A DNA stretch of 64,000 nucleotides from Paracyclopina nana (lineage: Eukaryota > Arthropoda > Copepoda > Cyclopoida > Cyclopettidae): contig JAGUCH010000001.1 of NCBI GenBank assembly GCA_019096065.1, positions 5,580,001 through 5,644,000 of the forward strand. Direction: 5' to 3'. A model generated the notes under the pieces. The model was not told the origin of the DNA, searched no databases, and saw only the letters and a program-made list of their open reading frames with translations. Both the position numbers and the translations under genes were made by a program. This document shows, in pieces, positions 59,801 through 64,000 of the stretch. Each line of letters starts with the position of its first letter. Position 1 is the stretch's first letter.

Positions 59801-62043
59801 ATGAGTTCCTTTTCACGCATCGATTTCAATTACCCTTTGACCGGGTGGTCCTGGCAATCCCTTTTCACCCACAAGTCCGTCCTGTCCATTGTATCCTTGT
59901 TCGCCTTTTTCACCTTTCATTCCAGGTAGACCTGGTTCACCTGGTTCGCCTTTAAAGCCAGCATCTCCTTTATCTCCAGGGGGTCCTATTACCTCGCCTC
60001 CACCTTTAGGTCCAAGCACTTTTCCAGGAGGTCCTGGGAATCCTGGCAAACCTGGTTCTCCTTTTTGTCCATAAAAGGCTTCAACTTTTCCAACCTCTCC
60101 TTTTTGACCTTTTAAGCCTGGAGGTCCCGGTCTTCCCTAAAAAATCTTTATGCATCAGATCAATTGTTGATTTAATTGTAGACTCGCTTACATCAAGCCC
60201 TGGTCTTCCCGTATCTCCTTTATCACCAGGAGGTCCTGCTATTCCAGGATAGCCTGGGGGTCCGGGTAAACCATTTAAGCCAGGTTCCCCTTTTTGCCCT
60301 CGATCTCCTGGCCTCGCGTAGGCTGGCTCTCCTTTTGATCCCTTCGGACCTGGTGTACCTGGGAAGCCTCTAGGACCAGGCATACCTTGTAATCCAATGG
60401 GACCTGGCGCTCCCTGATTTTAAAAATGTAGCCTTGATTTCAAGAGTTGACTATTAGTTTTTTACATCAGTTCCATTGCACCCATCTAAACCTGGGATAC
60501 CAGGTTGTCCTTGAGGACCCTGCATTCCTGGAATACCATTTATGCCTGGGAATCCTGGCATGCCCATTTTTCCTCGATCCCCTTTAGATCCTCTTGCCCC
60601 TTGTGGGCCCGTATCGCCTTTATCACCTTTTGGACCTGGAAGGCCTTCCATGCCAGGAAATCCTTGCTGACCTTTGGTTCCTTGTGGTCCAGGCGTACCT
60701 GGTGGCCCCTAAAAAAGAGAAAATTCCAAAAAGGAAGTCATCTCTTTCTTTCGCTGACTTACCCTATTCCCTTTTTCTGATATACATCTTGCAGACGTGC
60801 AGCAGGTGTAACATCCGTCGCCACAAGTCGAAGATCCACCGCAGTTTCGATTGACTTCAGGTGAAGACACTGGGGCTGTGTTGGGAGGCCCAATCACACC
60901 AGGATACCTATAAACATCATCATCTTCGTCTTGATCGCCTCGTCCAAAGTAGTTGTCATATCTCCCTTGGGATGAGCTGTCATATTTGAATACGTCGCTA
61001 CGACCTGGGTTGGAATTTCCATATTGAGCTTGCCGACCTGAGCGCTCTGCTGGTGGCCCAAATAGCTTAAAAATAAAATGAGAGCATTCTAATATCTTAT
61101 CAGTCAAAAACTGAGTTTTTCAACCCTACCTTCGGCTACCAGAAACTAGTTTACTAAAGTTTTCATATGCAACGCCGACTAGTGATATCTTGCAAGTCTT
61201 CTAAGTTCTCCTTCAATTTAAATCATGCTCCAATTTTTCTTACGCTAATTCAGGCAAAGAAAGGAGTCGATGACTTTATATTTCATTCAAAAATTCTTCT
61301 ACATGAATGACGACAGAAATGCGATATTTAGCACAGTTGTGAATGCAGTTTGCATTCGAAGATGAAATATTAGACTTGTTATTTTTAGGGGGACGACTCG
61401 ACGGTCCAAGGAAATCAAGATGAGATCATGTTCTCTTTATCAAAACAGTTTTGTCTATGCAGACACACTCTTGCAAAAATTACTGGGCGATGACACATTA
61501 TTTATCAATTGCAAGTGCATTTGCATTTTAATGCCAGAATATATAATCTTCCTATCAGAATTTTTGTTTTCCGAAGATCTAGGAATTTTTCAGCCGAACT
61601 GAAGTTATCGAGTTTATCAAGCTTCAACAACTTTTTGCTCCCATTGCGAGTTTCATTTGCTAGCTATTTTGTCATATGCCTCTGAATGTTTACAATTTTC
61701 AGACAATAAATGCACAAACAAGGGCTGGTTTTCAAGTCATAAACGAGGTCTTGACAGCTTATGATCCCGCCCGACAAGTCTCAAATCTCATGCACTAATT
61801 GCAAACATCCGCCGCACTGCGTAGAGCTCTTAAACTTTTCATGGCAAATCTGAGTTACTTACCGACTCGGAAAACTGAAGAGAATTCAAAAGCACCAACA
61901 AAAGCAGGGAATGTTCCCTACATTTTAAAGAAATCAAAGTTATAAATTTTTCATGCATTTTAAATGATGGCTTACCATTTGAAAGCAAATGTCGATGCAA
62001 TCTTCCATCTAGACTTGGGTGGAAGTCGATGAGAAGATGCCAT
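52936..62043 (-). CDS. vkg: collagen IV alpha-2-type chain (viking-like), complete, 18 coding exons
   Basis: Secreted basement-membrane chain of 1846 aa. Exons 5' to 3': 61976-62043, 61863-61917, 60763-61065, 60466-60708, 60192-60413, 59834-60136, 59558-59722, 59180-59482, 58745-59128, 57884-58685, 57488-57766, 55473-55696, 54723-55413, 53908-54659, 53647-53848, 53420-53591, 53248-53362, 52936-53193. Every junction keeps frame and the summed length is divisible by three. Order: signal peptide (1-41), acidic Tyr-rich extension, six-Cys 7S segment (116-135), a long interrupted Gly-X-Y helix, and an NC1 domain (about 1618-1846) with 12 Cys. [20 protein letters not shown] and HSQD favour the alpha-2 group over alpha-1. 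It lies head to head with an alpha-1-type gene. Most introns are 51-63 nt; the exception is the 1.8-kb intron at 55697-57487, filled with mobile DNA. The donor at 57883 is GTCATT, weak but required by the Gly-X-Y register. Confidence 0.97.
53908..60708 (-). CDS. vkg: vkg-type collagen: interrupted triple-helical region
   Basis: Twelve exons of Gly-X-Y repeats with short interruptions that give collagen IV its flexibility. Visible interruptions include [48 protein letters not shown] (a two-Cys interruption), [20 protein letters not shown], and an extra Gly where exons 59558-59722 and 59180-59482 join (GMPG then GGEG). GLDGCNGTD, at the end of exon 60466-60708, is the GCNGT-type motif shared by collagen IV chains. 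Exons begin with complete or split Gly codons. Confidence 0.95.
56023..56880. mobile_element. MITE family A copy, split by a nested insertion
   Basis: The left part 56023-56223 starts AGGCCCTGTTCATCTGCAAT. The right part 56851-56880 ends AAGCAGGTGAACAGGCCCT. Removing the insert gives about 231 bp, matching the 224-bp copy at 20931. Confidence 0.78.
56224..56842. mobile_element. 619-bp nested insertion with inverted ends and 8-bp target duplication
   Basis: The left end ATCTGTTCAGCTTCGAATCC and the reverse complement of the right end, TGTACTGTTCAAGTTCGAAT, match over roughly 45 bp, both running into CGCAAAA and AAAGTTCG. Flanking 8-mers AACGGTAT (56216-56223) and ATCGGTAT (56843-56850) differ by one base, fitting an hAT-type 8-bp duplication. 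There is no transposase frame, so it is non-autonomous. Confidence 0.72.
57113..57288. mobile_element. palindromic foldback element (about 176 bp)
   Basis: The outer ends TTGGCTTGGTCTTTCGC and GCGAAAGACTAAGCCAA are inverted. Inner arms share AAATAGCTCATAGCATAAAA in inverted orientation (57153-57188 and 57211-57246, a few mismatches). Nearly the whole element could fold as one hairpin. Confidence 0.8.
60763..61065 (-). CDS. vkg: vkg-type collagen: acidic extension and 7S cysteine segment
   Basis: 101 codons between acceptor TTTTTAAG and donor GTAAGT. Residues 42-115 are not collagenous and are rich in Tyr, Asp, Ser and Asn, with an RGD tripeptide (residues 83-85) in [16 protein letters not shown]. 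Then come [16 protein letters not shown] and TSARC, six Cys expected to form disulfides in the 7S tetramer, followed by the first Gly-X-Y triplets. The length of the noncollagenous part before the 7S Cys cluster is unusual. Confidence 0.93.
61066..61862 (-). other. vkg-type collagen intron (797 nt)
   Basis: It separates the signal-peptide exon from the 7S exon. First-part introns often hold regulatory sites, but none is identified. A 60-codon plus frame inside it has no support. Confidence 0.8.
61863..62043 (-). CDS. vkg: vkg-type collagen: signal peptide exons and start
   Basis: Exon 61976-62043 starts at ATG 62041-62043 ([19 protein letters not shown]) and ends in phase 2 at donor GTAAGC. 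After a 58-nt intron (acceptor AAAATGTAG), exon 61863-61917 continues [18 protein letters not shown] and joins LFGPPAER in frame. Basic residues followed by a Leu-rich core make a secretion signal. Alternatively, translation could begin at an unspliced ATG at 61956-61958 ([20 protein letters not shown]), which gives the same hydrophobic core. The spliced model is preferred because it uses two good splice sites and a matching phase. Confidence 0.7.
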
Positions 62044-62687
62044 TTTTGAATATGGTCACATGCTATGCACGCTGTCCAACATACTTTATCCTCACTTATT
62101 CTAAGAGTCAATCAAATTCACCATACGAGAAGAGCAAAACTTGTCTCAAGGGTCGCTGTCGGCTATCGGAGATCCATATGTGCTTCAAAATGAGCTTAGA
62201 ACGCGACGGTACTTGACGAGTGAGCGAAATATCGGCTCACATTTTCAAAAGCTGAACGTGGGCCCCAACGTTTAAAAAAGACTTTTAAAAGAAAAAATCA
62301 ATCGTTCATCTAAAAAGTGTCAAGTAAAGTTTTACTTATTTAACAGTTGAATATTTCATTTTTTGTAGTTTTCTTATTCTTAATATTGCGATTTAATGCT
62401 TAGACAGGCATTAAAATTTTAATAGTGCTCGTTGTAATTTTGCTTGCTCTAAGAATTTAAATTGGTATGGATGTAATGCTTGTGGGGCTCAACGTTTCCT
62501 ATGATGCTTAGAGGGTGCGAAATCATTTGGATGGCGCGGCGCAGAATGTCGCTTCTCGGGCAAACCTCTTTTCATCACATAAAACTGAACTTGAAAGAAA
62601 TAAAATACAAGTTTTTCGCTGCTTCATAGCTGTTCCATCAGTTTAAAGAGGAAAAATGAAAAGGCATTGAGGCTAAGTCTTCCCTCC
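62044..62687. promoter_or_regulatory. shared divergent promoter interval of the collagen IV pair
   Basis: 644 bp lie between the two collagen start codons, which point away from each other. Paired collagen IV genes share such bidirectional promoters in vertebrates and insects, giving coordinated output of the two chains. No canonical TATA box is clear; TTTAAAAAAG and AATAAAATAC stretches near 62270 and 62600 are AT-rich candidates. It must also hold both 5'UTRs. Confidence 0.8.
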
Positions 62688-64000
62688 ATGGCTCCTTCTT
62701 CCATGCAATGGCACAGCCCAAAAATTAGGGCCGTGCTTGGAATATTGCTAGCCACAACTTTAGTGCTTGGACAAGATTCGGACCATGTAAGTTTAAATTT
62801 CTTATGAGATCGAGTCATTATGCATAATGAAACTTCTTTATAGAATATGCGCATACATTTTATTGTTGGTACTTATCATGAACGCATTGAAACATAAGCT
62901 TATTATCTTCAGTGACTTAGGTAGCAACTTAATAAACTTAGAGCCGGGACAACAAAATCTGCAATTTTCGCTGGTTCCTATCACGTGACCTTTTAAGTTA
63001 ATTGGAAAAATGTCTCTTTTTTGCTCTACAAAACCTAGTGAGCGGCTTGGAGAGCAGGAAAATTAAAGTCCATTTTTGATTTTTTTTTTAAATTATTCAA
63101 TTGTTTGCCATTGTTTTGGAAAATTGAAATACATAGGCTACGTACTCAGATTTCTCAAATCACTTTCTAAATGTGTTTTCTTTTGGCATTGTCCACTTTC
63201 TAAGTTAATTAAGAACGCTAGTCTTCGGTTGTTATCGCTACTTTTTTACTTTTACTTTTTTACCTCGTTATAGCAAACGAATTGAAAACAGTCAAAACCT
63301 TACTTTTTTGAGCTAACTGTTAATGATCTGAATGAGCTTGCCATCGTATATAGATTCCACGTAGGAATACTACTTTATGTGGACTTTGCTCAATCATGAA
63401 TTGCTAATAATGGGAGAGTATCATGACTTTTGTTGTCGCTGTAAAGATGATGTCAAGAGAAGATGCTGGCCACATGTTCGTCCCAAATTCACTTTATTAC
63501 TGACTCGCATTATTTCAGCCTCAAGCTGCATGTAAAGGGTGTGTTGCTTCTCAAAGATGTCAATGTAAAGGTGAAAAGGGTCTTGATGGGCATGTTGGAT
63601 TGCCTGGTATCAGAGGCCCTGATGGAGTACCTGGTGACATGGGCCCTGAAGGTCCATTTGGTCCCAAGGGAGAGAAAGGAATGGTCGGTGACATAGGACT
63701 TACTGGCGAAAAAGGCTACCGGGGAGAGATGGGAGTTCAAGGCTTTAGAGGAACCCCAGGAATTCCAGTAAAGTTAGAATAGTACTGTTCCACTCTCTTT
63801 TCGATAATTCGATTCTATTAGGGATTTATTGGCCTCGAAGGGCCTTTAGGGGAGCATGGAATGCCTGGTTGTAATGGAACAAATGGATGTGACGGAGAAC
63901 CCGGCTTTGTTGGTCCTATCGGAGATAGGGGCCCTCCTGGCCTACCTGGCTATGAAGGTATGCAGGGAGATGCCGGAGACGGAGGCATTAATTCTCCTGG
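62688..64000 (+). CDS. Col4a1: collagen IV alpha-1-type chain, 5' part, cut by right edge
   Basis: Three exons seen: 62688-62786, 63519-63767, and 63822 to the window end, joined in phase 0. Exon 1 encodes a signal peptide ([20 protein letters not shown], then [13 protein letters not shown]) and ends at GTAAGT. Exon 2 starts [21 protein letters not shown], a four-Cys 7S cluster directly followed by Gly-X-Y repeats, matching the alpha-1 group spacing (C, two residues, C, then C-x-C). Exon 3 contains [16 protein letters not shown], the collagen IV GCNGT-type motif. Introns are 732 and 54 nt. The chain is secreted and should form heterotrimers with the alpha-2-type product encoded head to head with it. 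The rest of the helix and NC1 lie beyond the right edge. Confidence 0.95.
62787..63518 (+). other. alpha-1-type collagen first intron (732 nt)
   Basis: It lies between the signal-peptide exon and the 7S exon, AT-rich, with no further feature seen. Its length resembles that of the matching intron in the partner gene (797 nt). Confidence 0.8.

Noticed and set aside
61956-61958. ATG giving an unspliced signal peptide exon (MHEKFITL...) for the alpha-2-type collagen.
   Set aside because: Not excluded, but the spliced model using a GTAAGC donor and TGTAG acceptor with matching phase is preferred.

Overview
This window is nuclear DNA from an animal, most likely an arthropod and possibly a crustacean. 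The evidence is spliced genes with GT-AG introns, two aristaless-type homeobox genes in tandem, and a head-to-head pair of type IV collagen genes (the arrangement also seen in Drosophila, vkg/Col4a1). The collagen introns are very short, mostly 51 to 63 nt, while the homeobox introns reach 16.6 kb. The species cannot be named from sequence alone.

Layout: (1) bases 1 to 4646, minus strand, hold three exons of an aristaless-like gene (here al1) whose 3' end lies off the left edge. A candidate first coding exon lies at 14549-14615. (2) At 15548-15841, plus strand, three short exons joined by 63- and 60-nt introns make an uninterrupted 56-codon frame, a candidate undescribed small gene divergent from al1. 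(3) Bases 22711 to 45447, minus strand, hold a complete second aristaless gene (al2): four coding exons, 455 aa, with an upstream 5'UTR exon at 45535. (4) Bases 45.9 to 52.7 kb are intergenic and rich in small foldback elements, a recurring MITE family and three tRNA-derived sequences. Two divergent CTCF-like motifs lie at 51.9 and 52.5 kb, between the homeobox and collagen domains. (5) Bases 52936 to 62043, minus strand, hold a complete alpha-2-type collagen IV gene (18 coding exons, 1846 aa). (6) A 644-bp divergent promoter interval follows, then from 62688 the plus-strand 5' part of an alpha-1-type collagen IV gene that runs off the right edge.

How the genes work together: the two collagen chains normally co-assemble into basement-membrane heterotrimers, so a shared promoter region makes sense. 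The two homeobox proteins are Q50 paired-class factors that share a conserved C-terminal block and each carry an EH1-like repressor motif, which points to a tandem duplication. No bacterial-type system, CRISPR array or intact transposase was found. The novel material is the candidate small gene, the nested MITEs, the perfect 22-bp hairpin, the in-frame 54-nt intron in the NC1 domain, and the acidic N-terminal extension of the alpha-2-type chain.
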